Assembly: GCA_022560025.1 (NCBI GenBank)
Contig: JAFISE010000160.1
Coordinates: 1 to 64,000 of the forward strand
Direction: 5' to 3'
Length of the DNA: 64,000 nt
From: Stagonosporopsis chrysanthemi
Lineage: Eukaryota; Ascomycota; Dothideomycetes; Pleosporales; Didymellaceae
In this document: positions 45,249 to 55,684 of the stretch, one piece after another
How the letters are laid out: each line of letters opens with the position of its first letter
How positions within the stretch are numbered: position 1 is the first letter of the stretch
The notes under the pieces: model-generated
Told to the model about the DNA's origin: nothing
Seen by the model: the letters and a program-made list of their open reading frames with translations, nothing else
The model's database searches: none
Program-made: the position numbers and the translations under genes

Positions 45249-45825
45249 CTACGCCTCCATGGTCCCAACATCCACCTCCCCCTTCTTCGCCTCCTTACTC
45301 ACCGTCTTCTCCAGCTTCAAATGCTCCTTCTCCTCCGCTGGGCTCTTGACTAGGTGCTTCGCCATTTGCGCAATTTTGCTCACGCTGCTCTGCCGCTGTA
45401 TCCCCGGCGCCGTCGGTGGCGGGGACGCAGTGGTTGCGCTGTTGTGCGGCGGGTCGACGGAGCCGCTGGCTTTGACGGCGGTGTCGTCGGGGTGCGAGGA
45501 GGGGTGTTGCGAGGAGGTGATGGAGGGGTGTGGGGGCTCTGGCGGGGTTGGGATGTTAGCTGGGGTGTGGATGGGGGGGGGCGTGATGGTGGTGTTTCCG
45601 CGGAGCAGGAGCATCGTGCTACATAGGCATCGGCATCGTGCGTGGTAAGGTCTGGTAAGGTAAGGTAGACTAGTATAGCGCAGGCCACGCCATACTATAC
45701 CAGTCCGTACTATACTGCACAAGACCAGGCCACTCCTCCTAGCCGTAGCACCCCAAAACATAGTCTATCTCTAACAGCCGAATAGACTCACCCTGGAACT
45801 GGAGCGAAGCGTCCTTGGTAGCCAT
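45249..45825 (-). CDS. Small unknown protein, two exons with a long intron
   Basis: Tentative model: exon 1 45825-45792 (MATKDASLQFQ plus one base) and exon 2 45538-45249, giving 107 residues. The donor is GTGAGT. The acceptor CCGCCAG has GCTAAC 18 bases before it and restores the frame. The 253-nt intron is long for this window. The second half (QRQSSVSKIAQMAKHLVKSPAEEKEHLKLEKTVSKEAKKGE) is a charged helical segment; the first half is Pro/Ser/Thr-rich. No known domain. Unspliced, the same frame opens at 45761 with an unlikely N-terminus. Confidence 0.4.
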
Positions 45826-46270
45826 GCTCTGTGATTCGCCGTTGCTGCTCCGATCGTTTCCGCTATTGAGTGCTGCAGCTGGCTGGCCGGGGCGGATCTT
45901 ACTCTCGACGGCAAGGTTGGTGCAATTATGAGGTCGTGATGGAAAGGGCTCAAAACCTGGTGGGTGGTGTCCGCTGATCGGTGGAGCTGCGAGATAGGGC
46001 GGCCCTACGTCACAGTTGACGCTTTGGGAAAGCGCGCGTGAGAGTGGGGAGGTGGTGAGGATTAGCGAGGGAACGTCGGTCTTTCGTTCATCTGTTTTGA
46101 TTTAAGCAATGTGAGATCCGTCTTGGAAGCTGGCAGCTTGTGTTATTTTGAGAATGTTGACGAGTTTGTACTTAGGGCTCTGCACATCTGAAAGATAGCT
46201 CGTGTTTGTAGTCAGGAGCACTTCGTCCTGCAACGTGGAGTTCACAATGTCGCAACCTCGAAAACGACTA
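45826..46270. other. Spacer small unknown gene / HET gene
   Basis: 445 bases. Promoter of the small gene and 3' UTR of the HET gene. No further feature. Confidence 0.35.
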
Positions 46271-48562
46271 CTAAATGACGCGGATAGTGTGTCTTCCCCG
46301 CTCATAACGTAGACAAGGAAGAGTTGTCTTGACCTCTTCGTCCAAGTCTTTCCGCAGCAGATCCAACGAGGCCTGGTCATAACACCTTCCTATGCCTATG
46401 CGCTCAAAATCATTCGTCTGCCGATCGACGAGTCTGAAAAGAAGAAACTGTTTCTCCAGCCATTGATTGAAATCGCGGATGCTCTCTTCCTCCTGCTCTT
46501 CGCTTTCGGGGGATCCAGCCCATCCTGCCGGGAAGACTGACATGCAGAAGAGATCGCCGTCATCGCTATGTCGCATCAAGATACTCCTGTCGGTCAGTGG
46601 TAGATCGAGCACCGCTTCAGCCCCTTGGTCATGAGAGTTGTCGAAGTTGATTTTCCATTGGAGATGGTCCATGTTGGGTTTCTTACGAGTGTTCAAAACC
46701 AAACGCACCGGCTTAAGTAAACCACTCAAGTCCAGTCTTCCTCCCAGGAGCTGTGCAGTATCGTCGTTCGAAGTGTATACGAGCTGGATATCCTCCACGG
46801 ATATATTAAGGGGCACAGGACCCCGCAAAGCCCCCCACACGTATTCAGCATGGCCAATCGGCGCATCGATTGATGTCCAAGACCAACTTGGAGCACGGTA
46901 GGTACTGGGACGGAAGGTAGGGTAGCCAGTGAGGGATTTAGGTGCGCGGAACCACAGCAATTGTAGCTCGATATCCTTTCGCCATAATCCTGCCACATAC
47001 TCATCTTGTACAGCGGATCTGAATCGTTTTACAATCCCCGAAAGCGCGATAAGCTTGTCGTCCGGGAAAGTAAGATATGATCGTGAGTACAGATCTACTA
47101 CGGTAGCCCAAGCTATCTGGGCCCGGATCGACTTTTCCCCTGCGAAGAAATCTATAGTCTTTATGAGATCTTCGAATTTGTAAAGGTATCCGGGAAAGGT
47201 ACCATCTGGATACTTTTCGCACCCTGCACCCGATCGGCACTCCCAGAAAAGCTGGTAGCGACAGAAATGGAGAATCCTTGGCGAAAGAAGTCTTTCTTGG
47301 AGTACCCATGCGCGTTCATTGAGCACACAGTCGTCGACTTCTTCGTTGAATAAGCGCCATCTCTCCAGAAGATATGGTTTGCGCTCGCCCTCACCGTGAC
47401 GTGACTTCGGTGGCACGAATTCGACCCTGATGGCCTGAAGCATACTCGAATGACGTTGCCTATTTAATCCGCCAGAGCCGTCCAAGGAGTCTGCAGCTGA
47501 AAGATTACAGTAAGAGTTTGCGTAGATTTTGTCCATCTGACTGGACTCGCGTATCCAATCCGAATATCCTTCGTCGTCCTGAACAATGCACATCGAGTCT
47601 ATCCATAGATAGCGGACGCCCAACTTCTTGGAAACAACCACTGCCTCCTGGAAGGTCTTTGGCATATCTCGCACGAGTATGCCGCGGCAAAAGCTCTCCA
47701 AGTTCTTGTGTGTCAACCGAAGAAAGGCAGCCTTGCCCCATCGATGACTCAAGGTAGTGTAGTGTTGATCGGGCTTTGTATCTTGCGTAATAATGAGATG
47801 AATGGATTGAATTTCTTCTGACAAAATTGATCCAAGATCTAAGAGACGTGTCGGGTACCAGGGCTTAGTAGTCACCGTACACGCACTGTGGTTGAGACAG
47901 TCTTTCAGCCATTGCTTGGCCAAGTGAAGTGATTCCAGTGTGTTGGATGATGTTGTATCGATTTCTGAATTTGGGGCGTACTCGTCTCTTGACGTTGACG
48001 AACCAGATATCGATGAGGCTGTTACTTCAGAAAAAGAGTTACTTTTCTCTGGGTACAACATAAAACATGTGCTTGGCTTGTTCACAAGTTCGTGTTTTGT
48101 GAACAGTATTTCGATGAGGTAGGTTGCATTCGCCTTTGAAATACGAACCTTGGTTACCGGATGTTCTTCTTTCGCGCCTGCATCTCGTACGATCAGCCGT
48201 TCGCTATCGGACAAGCTATCCCATAGAATACGACAGATCTGACACCAGGCTTTGGCAGCCGTTTGAACGTCTAGAAACGTACTATGATGGCCATACACAG
48301 CCACAACAACATTGGCAGTTTGTTCGTCGCTTTTGCCACCGCTTTCATCGACAGTTGAATCCTTTATGTTGGAAACCCCGTTGCGTGGTCTGGCTTGTTC
48401 ATGCATCTGTTGCGTTGGGTCTGCACCGTCCTCACTATCTTTGTTTACGAACTTCTGGTTCAGATCATCGAGCGTGTGGTAATTTCCATCATCGTTCATG
48501 TACATCCAGTGGCAAAAGTTACGGCCTTGCTCGAGAACACTGATGCAGGCGCTACAAAGCAT
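46271..48562 (-). CDS. HET-domain (heterokaryon incompatibility) protein
   Basis: 763 residues, one exon. HET proteins trigger cell death after fusion of genetically different hyphae and are often compared with fungal innate-immune receptors. The HET domain spans about residues 265-430: YTTLSHRWGKAAFLRLTHKNL, LGVRYLWIDSMCIVQDD, DWIRESSQMDKIYANSYCNLSAA, and after the domain the usual LNERAWVLQERLLSPRILHF. The N-terminal region has a Cys pair near the start (CSAC) and a CQIC motif near residue 107, which could form a small metal site, followed by low-complexity Ser-rich sequence. The C-terminal ~250 residues have no repeat such as WD40 or NACHT, so this is the solo-HET type. Intronless and full length, with no sign of decay. 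Confidence 0.9.
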   Translation of the reverse strand: MLCSACISVLEQGRNFCHWMYMNDDGNYHTLDDLNQKFVNKDSEDGADPTQQMHEQARPRNGVSNIKDSTVDESGGKSDEQTANVVVAVYGHHSTFLDVQTAAKAWCQICRILWDSLSDSERLIVRDAGAKEEHPVTKVRISKANATYLIEILFTKHELVNKPSTCFMLYPEKSNSFSEVTASSISGSSTSRDEYAPNSEIDTTSSNTLESLHLAKQWLKDCLNHSACTVTTKPWYPTRLLDLGSILSEEIQSIHLIITQDTKPDQHYTTLSHRWGKAAFLRLTHKNLESFCRGILVRDMPKTFQEAVVVSKKLGVRYLWIDSMCIVQDDEGYSDWIRESSQMDKIYANSYCNLSAADSLDGSGGLNRQRHSSMLQAIRVEFVPPKSRHGEGERKPYLLERWRLFNEEVDDCVLNERAWVLQERLLSPRILHFCRYQLFWECRSGAGCEKYPDGTFPGYLYKFEDLIKTIDFFAGEKSIRAQIAWATVVDLYSRSYLTFPDDKLIALSGIVKRFRSAVQDEYVAGLWRKDIELQLLWFRAPKSLTGYPTFRPSTYRAPSWSWTSIDAPIGHAEYVWGALRGPVPLNISVEDIQLVYTSNDDTAQLLGGRLDLSGLLKPVRLVLNTRKKPNMDHLQWKINFDNSHDQGAEAVLDLPLTDRSILMRHSDDGDLFCMSVFPAGWAGSPESEEQEEESIRDFNQWLEKQFLLFRLVDRQTNDFERIGIGRCYDQASLDLLRKDLDEEVKTTLPCLRYERGRHTIRVI

Positions 48563-48995
48563 CCTTGCGGCTCATTGAATGTTGTAGGTGAGCAGTGACG
48601 TACACGGTAAGGATCATGCGTGTCCTGCTGAAGACCCCCGGGAAAGGGTGTGGTCTCGCCAGAGGAGGAAGCCTAATAGGAACAATCGTAGTAGGCGTAA
48701 CCAGGGATCTGGAAACCCATGGTGTGCTTGGGGTGGTGTTTGAGGAGTGATGAGTGATGAGGGGCAGTTCCGGATGGGGTGCCTCGTTTGCGACTTCCAT
48801 GTAACAACACAAAGAAAAAACGCTGGCTATAATTACAGATCAACGAGAGATAGAACACATCCATGACAAAGTTCTATATTAAATCAACTCAAGCATTAAT
48901 CGACGAAACCTCACTAAAAACAATGATCTATGAAACCCCAACGCCTAACCAAAAGCACTCCCAACCCCGAGCACTGTTTACCTCTATGTACTCAG
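48563..48995. other. Spacer HET gene / Lys-Ala-rich gene
   Basis: 433 bases: promoter of the HET gene and AT-rich 3' UTR of its neighbour. Nothing recognised. Confidence 0.35.
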
Positions 48996-49709
48996 TCAAC
49001 TCATGGAATCCCAGAATTCCTGCTCCTCTATAGCTGCGACATGGTCCGCAGTCTGCAGATCGCGGACCAAATCAAGGATAGCGACCCTCTTCTCCTCGAT
49101 CTCCTGGCCGAGCGCGGAATCCGCGTTCTTGTTATTGCACAGCATCTGGAATTGCATGAAGGGGTCGAGGATATCAAGGTAGGGATTGAGGGCGGTGCGA
49201 ACGCTCTGGGTGATTTGTGCGCTGGTGGAAGCGAACACTTTTTCAGAGCCATGTTGCACGGCTGCAGTTGACTCGTCTCCGTGACTGGCTTTGCTCTTCT
49301 TGGAAGGAGACTCCTCGGTTCCGATCTCTGTCTCGCCCTCGAGCTCTTGGGCCTCAGGCGAGGGGGACTTGCGCTTCATGGCGGTGGTCTTGGGTGCGGC
49401 AACAGCCTTTGCCTCTTCAGTGGTCTTCTTCTCGTCGATCTTCTTCTCAGCAACCTTGTTTTCTGGGGCTGCCTTCTTCTCTGAGGCAGCCTTCTTCTTT
49501 GGTGCGGTCTTCTTCTCGGCAGCCTTCTTTACAGGCTTTGCTTCGGGGGTGGGCGCAGGAGTACCGGTTGCGGCCTTCAGCGCCTCCAGGCGGGCGCTTC
49601 CTCGTCGCCCGGGGATAGCGGTCTCCGGAGTGGTGGCCTTGGACTTCAGTTTGCCGTGAGTAGAGATGTCTTGGACTGAAAGGCGTGTTGTGTTGTAGAT
49701 GTTGGACAT
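48996..49709 (-). CDS. Lysine/alanine-rich protein, probably nuclear
   Basis: 237 residues, one exon, start ATG 49709. The central ~65 residues are repeated Lys/Ala/Glu motifs (KKAAEKK, APKKKAASEKKAAPENK) like a histone-H1 tail, followed by a KRKSPSPEAQ nuclear-signal-like segment and SPSKKSKAS. The C-terminal ~80 residues form a compact helical region (TQSVRTALNPYLDILDPFMQFQMLCNN, then EKRVAILDLVRDLQTADHVAAIEEQEFWDS) that looks conserved and could be a domain. No known family identified. A chromatin-associated role is an inference from composition only. Confidence 0.7.
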   Translation of the reverse strand: MSNIYNTTRLSVQDISTHGKLKSKATTPETAIPGRRGSARLEALKAATGTPAPTPEAKPVKKAAEKKTAPKKKAASEKKAAPENKVAEKKIDEKKTTEEAKAVAAPKTTAMKRKSPSPEAQELEGETEIGTEESPSKKSKASHGDESTAAVQHGSEKVFASTSAQITQSVRTALNPYLDILDPFMQFQMLCNNKNADSALGQEIEEKRVAILDLVRDLQTADHVAAIEEQEFWDSMS

Positions 49710-50158
49710 CTATGAATGCAGATGAGCTGCGAGATATATGCTGGAGTGATTATTGATGTGAGTGCTGGTGAAAAGATAGAAGGGCGCCGATGGTCAGTAT
49801 TTAAGTATATGCTGCACTTGTTTTGGGGGAAAGGGTAGCAAACCTGTCAAAAACTGCTTTGTCCGCAATGGCTGTATTGCTGTGTGCCAAACTTTAGTAT
49901 AAAGCAAAGAGGCGCTGGCTTTGGTGGCTGAAAAATGTCAACGAAAATGAATATGCGCAGAGCAAAGATATTGCGACAATAAGCGCTTTCGGTGGCTGAA
50001 AGGTATCAATGAAAGACAACGGATGAAGGAATCGTGACAATGAGCGCCGGTAGGCAAGACAAACACCAAATCCTGACACCACAACAACAATGCAAACAAG
50101 TAACATTGACAACATAACGCAGAACAGACTTCAGCGCGCCAATTCCTTTGAGAAGCAG
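49710..50158. other. Spacer Lys-Ala-rich gene / COG3
   Basis: 449 bases with the promoter of the Lys/Ala-rich gene and the COG3 3' UTR. Holds a degenerate tandem repeat at 49912-50049. Confidence 0.4.
49912..50049. repeat. Diverged tandem repeat, unit about 61-71 bp
   Basis: Two copies start at 49912 and 49983 and the beginning of a third at 50044. Shared blocks in order are GCGCT, GGTGGCTGAAA, TCAA(C/T)GAAA and G(C/T)GACAAT(A/G)A. The spacing of 71 then 61 bases shows an indel. It lies upstream of the Lys/Ala-rich gene. Confidence 0.5.
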
Positions 50159-52861
50159 CTACCTAATACTCAGCCCTCTGCCTGTAGTCCCAGTCCTCCC
50201 AGATGTAGTACCCATACTATCCGCATCGCTATCAACGCCATTCGCGTCGTAGTCTTCATTGTTATCGTTCACAATGCCCAGACCAAGATTGCCAACCCTG
50301 AAAGAGTTTGTGCACCACTCATTGAACACGTCCGGGTCCCAAACGCCGTCTTCCCTACCCTTGCCCTTCCCGCTCCTTCCAGCTCCATTTGTGCCGTTCA
50401 GAGAAGGCATGTAAGACGTGTCGAACCAGTCTTCGTACGTCTGAGTGACAGACTCCAGGACGGCCGCCACCAGCATCTCACGAGTGCGTGCATCAGTGAT
50501 GTAGTCTTCGAGCTTGCTACGCAGGAATGGCGTTTCCTGCTCGATATTCTGCCGTATCTTTGCTGTCCTCGCTGGCGCCTCGGCGACCGGCACTTTCTTA
50601 TTATTCTTTGTGTCGATGGGCGCAATCATTCGTGCAACAAATTGGCCGGTAAAGTCGTTGATTGCTTGTCGCAGCCGCGCATCCACGTCTGCCTTAGCGT
50701 CAAGCATGTTGTCGACAACCTTTGGAATGAGTAAGCCAACGAGATTGCGCGGATTAAAGAGACCTCCACGTTCGCGCAGCTCCCAGAAAGTGTTGGTGAC
50801 GCTCCAGATGTCGTACTTGATGTCTGTTTCGGGAGTGACGAACTCAATGTCGAAAGCTACGATCTGCTGCTTAAGCAAAAGTAGGTGAGAGATGAGGAAG
50901 AGGGCTGCATCTGTTGGCGATGCAGACTTCTGAATCAATGCGCTAGCTTGCGTGAGAGACATAGTCGTACTGTGAACGATGTGATGAGCCAAGTCATCAA
51001 AAACGGAGGACTGTGGTGCAGGTTAGCATAGTCGACGATTGTGATGCGCACAGCTGTACTTACATGCACGAGGCGATAAATCTTGCTTAACAGCCAGATG
51101 GCTTTTCGTAATGTAGGATACCAATCCTTGAACGCAGCTTCGGTACTGAAGTTCCAGCGTGAGTCAGGATCGTCTTCCTCTACTACCGTGGGCGTCTTCG
51201 GTACGTTCGGTGTGGGTGGAACCTCTGATTTGTTCTCTCGCTTTCCAGACAACACAGGCTGATCTGACCTTGCGCCTTGGCCAGCTAGCTTCTTGTTCTT
51301 GGCTGGATAGTCCAAATCCTCAGGCTGAGGCTTGTACCGCTCAATGTCATCTCTCAGGATGGCCAGCGAAAGGAAGACAAGTCGATTCTGCGCATCTTGC
51401 AAAGCAGGGTGGACTAAGATTGAGAAGTCGAGTCTGTTGGCTTCTATTGGAGACTGCTCATCTTCGTCGTCGTCCATGTAGCGAGTCTGGAGAAGGGTAC
51501 ACAGCTCGCAAAGCTTCAAGATCTGAGTCTCGTGGATAGTGCGGGGTCGTAGGTGGTCGTACAGCGGCTCGCACATAGCTTCTAGGAAGTCATACATGCC
51601 CCCGTCACCATCAAACCACTCGCGCCACAGGTCATGCTCGTCAATGCATATACCGCGAATGTAACTTATGCTACTGCGAGCGAACGCCACGAGGTCTTTT
51701 GACGTGCTGGGCGCTTGCGCAATCTCGTTGATCTTTTTTGCCACTATTGGCAAAATCAGCCGCCCACGGGTGGTTGAATAGCTCTGATACAGCTCGTTCA
51801 TCAAGCTCTGGTACTCGGCCTCTGCCCCTGGCGCTGCACCTGCTGGCAAGACCGCTCGCTTCTGAATTTCCAAGCCCAGCTTCTTCAGCTCTGGCGCGCC
51901 TACGCGGAACTTTGCGTACAGCAGGGCTGACATGGTGGTGTCGTTCAGCTGTCGATCGGCAATTCTCTTCGCGACATCGGCGGCAATCTCGCGCAGGGAT
52001 TCGGTGAAATGGACTCGAATCAAAGTAAGGGCTCGTGTCAATTGGAGGCGGTATCTCGCACGGTATGTCTCGGCTTCGCGATGTTTTGCATGGACCTGCA
52101 TGTACTCAAGACAGCTATCAAGATTTGCCAGCATGTCTGTGAACTCCTTGCCCCGCACAATCTTGGAAGCTCCTGGCGCATTGAGGCGCTTGGTGGTGGG
52201 CTCGAGGTAGGTATAGTAGCGTAGGTTCTGCTCCATGTCCTCGGCAAGCTTCGTGATGCGCTTCTGGTCATTGATCAGACCCTCGCATTGTTCGCGGAAA
52301 GCTGTTGTCTGGGCCTCGACGGCGTTGAACGAGTCAGAGAGGGACGAGAGGGTATCGAGAGTTGCGTTCGTGTCTGCGATGATGTTGCCCAGGTGATTGC
52401 GCGTCAAATGTAGCTGAGTTTGGTATGCCTTGTACTCGTCGTGGCTTGCTTCGAGTAGCTCCTCATTGACTCGGCCATACCACGCCGCAAATTCAAGCTC
52501 ATTGCTGATGTTCTCCTGCGGCTTCTTTTTCACCAATGCCTTCTCCTTCTTGATGTGCGCCCGCACTACCATGTAGAAGTCGCTGTATGACTTAGCGCGT
52601 CTGGCCACGGTGGCCGGAGGGGGCCCATTGAGTTTCGCGGGAGCCTCCTCTACCGTCTCGGGTATCCCTTCTGCGCGCTCGACGTCAGCGTTACTCTCCT
52701 GCAGCAGACTTATCAATATCGCTCTAACGTACCCATGCGGCAGGTGGTGGGCTTACGTTGGGCTGTCGCAGCAGACTCTCACGGCGGCGGTGCTGTTTTG
52801 GGGGCTCCTCTTTTTTGACCACGCGAGGCACGAAGGAATTGTACCACGATTCTCCCTCCAT
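50159..52861 (-). CDS. cog3: Conserved oligomeric Golgi complex subunit 3 (Sec34)
   Basis: 863 residues from three exons: 52861-52757, 52698-51064 and 51010-50159; introns are 58 and 53 nt. COG3 is a core lobe-A subunit of the COG tether that sorts retrograde vesicles within the Golgi. The first exon gives MEGESWYNSFVPRVVKKEEPP, a typical Sec34 start. The Sec34-type N-terminal helical region includes SYSDFYMVVRAHIK, LEFAAWYGRVNEELLEASHDEYK and TRNHLGNIIADTNATLD. Further helical-bundle segments include YYTYLEPTTKRLNAPG, ISYIRGICIDEHDLWREWF and ILKLCELCTLLQTRY. After the second intron the C-terminal part has DAALFLISHLLLLKQQIVAFDIEFV, conserved in the family, and a disordered Gly/Asp-rich tail. 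Divergent from the RCC1-repeat gene, 345 bases apart. Confidence 0.93.
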
Positions 52862-53206
52862 GGCGTGCAGATGGGGTGGCTTCAACCCGGACTGGCAGAC
52901 ATCAGGTGTCCCTTGGGTCCGTTTGGCCAGCACTACTTCGCTATCAGATGTCGGCGGTCGGCGATCTTGCAGCTTCCCGGTGCAACCAATCACTGCATTG
53001 CAGTTCCGATCTGATAAGCCAGATCAGATTCCATATAATGACGTTCTAGACTTTTCCGATCTCGCCGCAGACGACCGCGCGACAGCTATCGAACCGCGGT
53101 CTGACTAACGTGGAGAAATCCAAAGGACCTTTCGAAGTATACCAATGTCGTGGTGCGATACTTCGTAATCCCGCACAAGCCCCTTCGATCGTCCTCACAC
53201 CACACA
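52862..53206. other. Divergent promoter region, COG3 / RCC1-repeat gene
   Basis: 345 bases between divergent starts. No element recognised. Confidence 0.35.
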
Positions 53207-54994
53207 ATGCTCAACACCAAATGCCTCTCACGCGCCACTATTCGAGCTCCACATGCACCGCGACCATGTAGGAACATTGCAACGAGGCCGCAGGGTCCAC
53301 GCGTGCGAGTAGCGACACATCCCTATGCCCAGCGTCGCCAGCAGCATTTCGTCCGTTCGGTGGCCACCGTCACTGCGCTTGGAGCCACAGCCTCTGCATT
53401 TCAGTATGTCAATGGCAATGTGGTGGGCGAGGTGCATGCCGAAGAACAGAAGGACGAAGAGGAGGAGGTGATCAAATTCGAGGCCCCGAGGAGGAAGGCA
53501 AAGTCGACCGAAGACAACAGGAACATTATCAGCTCACAGCACTTGCAAGTGCAGCGGAGCTGGGAGAACCCTGGAGTCTACGCTTGGGGCTCAAACGCAG
53601 GAAAGACTGTGGCGCCGGACTCGGATGAGAAGTTCGTAAAGACGCCCCGGCGTATAAAGTTTTTCGACGGCAAGCTGCTGCGAGACATCAAGCTGGACAG
53701 GAACTTCGGCGCAGCCATCGACGAGAAGGGCGACTTACTGCAGTGGGGCACAGAGTTCTCAAAGGACGTCACACAGCCCACACCAACACTGCGCGGCAAG
53801 AACCTCAAAAAACTGGCCATCTCCCGCGACCGCATCATCGCCCTCTCCTCCAATGGCTCTGTATACTCGATTCCCGTCTCGGAGAAAGAACAGAAGGGGG
53901 GCCCGAAGCCAGCATCTACATCCTGGATCCCCTTCTGGGGCGGTTCGAACGACGTCTCCTACCGCACACGTACACCTGAGAATCTGGCATGGAGCGAGAA
54001 GGTCGTCGACGTCAAGTCTGGGCTTGAGCACGCTCTGCTGCTTACTTCTGCTGGACGAGTGTACTCGCTCGCCTCTGGCACACAAAACTTTCCCAACAAG
54101 GGACAGCTTGGTATCCCTGGTCTGACTTGGACGTCAAGACCCAAGGGCCCAATGGACATGCCCCATGAGATCACAACGCTCAAGGGCTTCCCCATCTCTA
54201 AGATCGCGACAGGTGACTACCACAGTCTAGTCTGCGACTCAGCAGGCCGTGCTTTCTCCTTCGGCGACAACACCTCCGGCCAACTTGGCTTTCCTTTCAA
54301 CGCGGAGGCGCTCCATATCGACGCGCCCTCCCTCCTGCCAACGCAGAAGCTGTACGCTGGTACAGGCCAGCAAGCAAAGATCACAAACGTCTTCGCTGGC
54401 GGCAACACATCCTATATGACAACTGAGGCCAGCAAGCCAGGCGAGAAGCGTGTCACAGCCGACACTTTCGCCTTTGGTCATGGCCTAACAGGCCAGCTCG
54501 GTATTGGGCGCTGGGTTCACACGCAGAGTGATCCTACCAAGGTCGCGGCCTTTTCAGGCCTCTTCGAGTGGGACGAGGCCGCCAACACCGCGATACCCAT
54601 CAAGTTGTACAACATCTCTGTCGGCTCGACCCACGCCGCAGCCATCATGAATAACGTCGCCTCGGTTATCACAGCAGCAAAGCCGCGCAAGCTGACCGAG
54701 AACGACACTAACTGGGGCCGCGACATCCTCTTCTGGGGCAACAACGAGTTCTACCAGATCGGCAGCGGCAAGCGCAACAATATCGCCACACCAACATACA
54801 TCCAGCCGCTTGACCAGGCGGCGGAAAGCGAGCGCGCCGCCAGCTTGACTATGATCGGTAAGCTGCGCGAGAAGGAAATGCACCGCTTTCAGATCTCGCC
54901 CCGCGCGAAAGTCAAGGTCAATGGCCGCAACGTTGAGATCGAACAAAAGGTCGAGTGCGGACGCGGCGTGACGGCCGTGTACTCTGCTGTGTAG
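53207..54994 (+). CDS. Mitochondrial RCC1-repeat protein (FMP25/RCC1L type)
   Basis: 595 residues, one exon. The start at ATG 53207 gives a basic presequence (MLNTKCLSRATIRAPHAPRPCRNIATR) followed by a hydrophobic stretch (VATVTALGATASAF) and an acidic linker, like a protein of the inner membrane or matrix. The rest is RCC1-type beta-propeller repeats: GVYAWGSNAGKTVAP, DLLQWGTEF, GLEHALLLTSAGRVYSLASG, GDYHSLVCDSAGRAFSFGDNTSGQLGFP, FAFGHGLTGQLGIGRW and ILFWGNNEFYQIGSG. Yeast Fmp25 is needed for respiratory complex III assembly, and human RCC1L acts in mitoribosome maturation; which role applies here cannot be read from sequence. The frame opens upstream at 53150 without an ATG. Confidence 0.88.
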   Translation: MLNTKCLSRATIRAPHAPRPCRNIATRPQGPRVRVATHPYAQRRQQHFVRSVATVTALGATASAFQYVNGNVVGEVHAEEQKDEEEEVIKFEAPRRKAKSTEDNRNIISSQHLQVQRSWENPGVYAWGSNAGKTVAPDSDEKFVKTPRRIKFFDGKLLRDIKLDRNFGAAIDEKGDLLQWGTEFSKDVTQPTPTLRGKNLKKLAISRDRIIALSSNGSVYSIPVSEKEQKGGPKPASTSWIPFWGGSNDVSYRTRTPENLAWSEKVVDVKSGLEHALLLTSAGRVYSLASGTQNFPNKGQLGIPGLTWTSRPKGPMDMPHEITTLKGFPISKIATGDYHSLVCDSAGRAFSFGDNTSGQLGFPFNAEALHIDAPSLLPTQKLYAGTGQQAKITNVFAGGNTSYMTTEASKPGEKRVTADTFAFGHGLTGQLGIGRWVHTQSDPTKVAAFSGLFEWDEAANTAIPIKLYNISVGSTHAAAIMNNVASVITAAKPRKLTENDTNWGRDILFWGNNEFYQIGSGKRNNIATPTYIQPLDQAAESERAASLTMIGKLREKEMHRFQISPRAKVKVNGRNVEIEQKVECGRGVTAVYSAV

Positions 54995-55684
54995 AACACC
55001 TTGCATTCACTACATTGTGGGTGCGGAGCATAGATTACCGCTTTTCACCCCTAATGCTGGGGTCTTCGCTCACTTCTTGTATATTGCATTTTGTATCCTG
55101 TATAGCGGGCCTACAGGCGCTGTGAAACCGAGTTGTGAACTTGGCGTTTAGTGTCTCTCAAATGAATGTACCACCATCTACCAACCCGCTGTGTCTTGCG
55201 CACGGCGCTGCTTGAATCTTGACTGTTTGCCTTCTGCTTCAGGTTGCATGACGCAGTGCCGCCTTACTGCCTCACGGTCCTCACCGCGGCCTCAGCCAAT
55301 GCCTTGACCCACCCCCTTCCACCTCCCCAGTGACAAATGTGCGAGACACATCACGATGCTTGGCGACGGGGAAGGTTTGGTCGTGCGACGTGCAGTGGTG
55401 GGGCAGGTTCAGTGCGCAGACGATGAGAAGCCGGGTATGAGCCTGAGGCCGCCAGGCAGGAATGATGCACAGTCAACAATGAAGACAGAATTTGCAGCGG
55501 GCGAAGAAGGTAGAGTGGTGTTTGGAGAAGCGGACAAAGGTCGCAAGCAGCTGAATTATTCACAGGACAATCTATCGTTCTCTCCCTATATGGGTACCTA
55601 TTTGATTCCTTTCCTCGTCCAACAACGGCGAAGACACAGTCTCCTGCCATTACCCCTTCTCCCGGCACTCCTCTCTTTTCAGCT
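54995..55684. other. Convergent spacer
   Basis: 690 bases between convergent stop codons; two 3' UTRs. A 110-codon open frame at 55356-55688 has no protein-like pattern. Confidence 0.4.
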
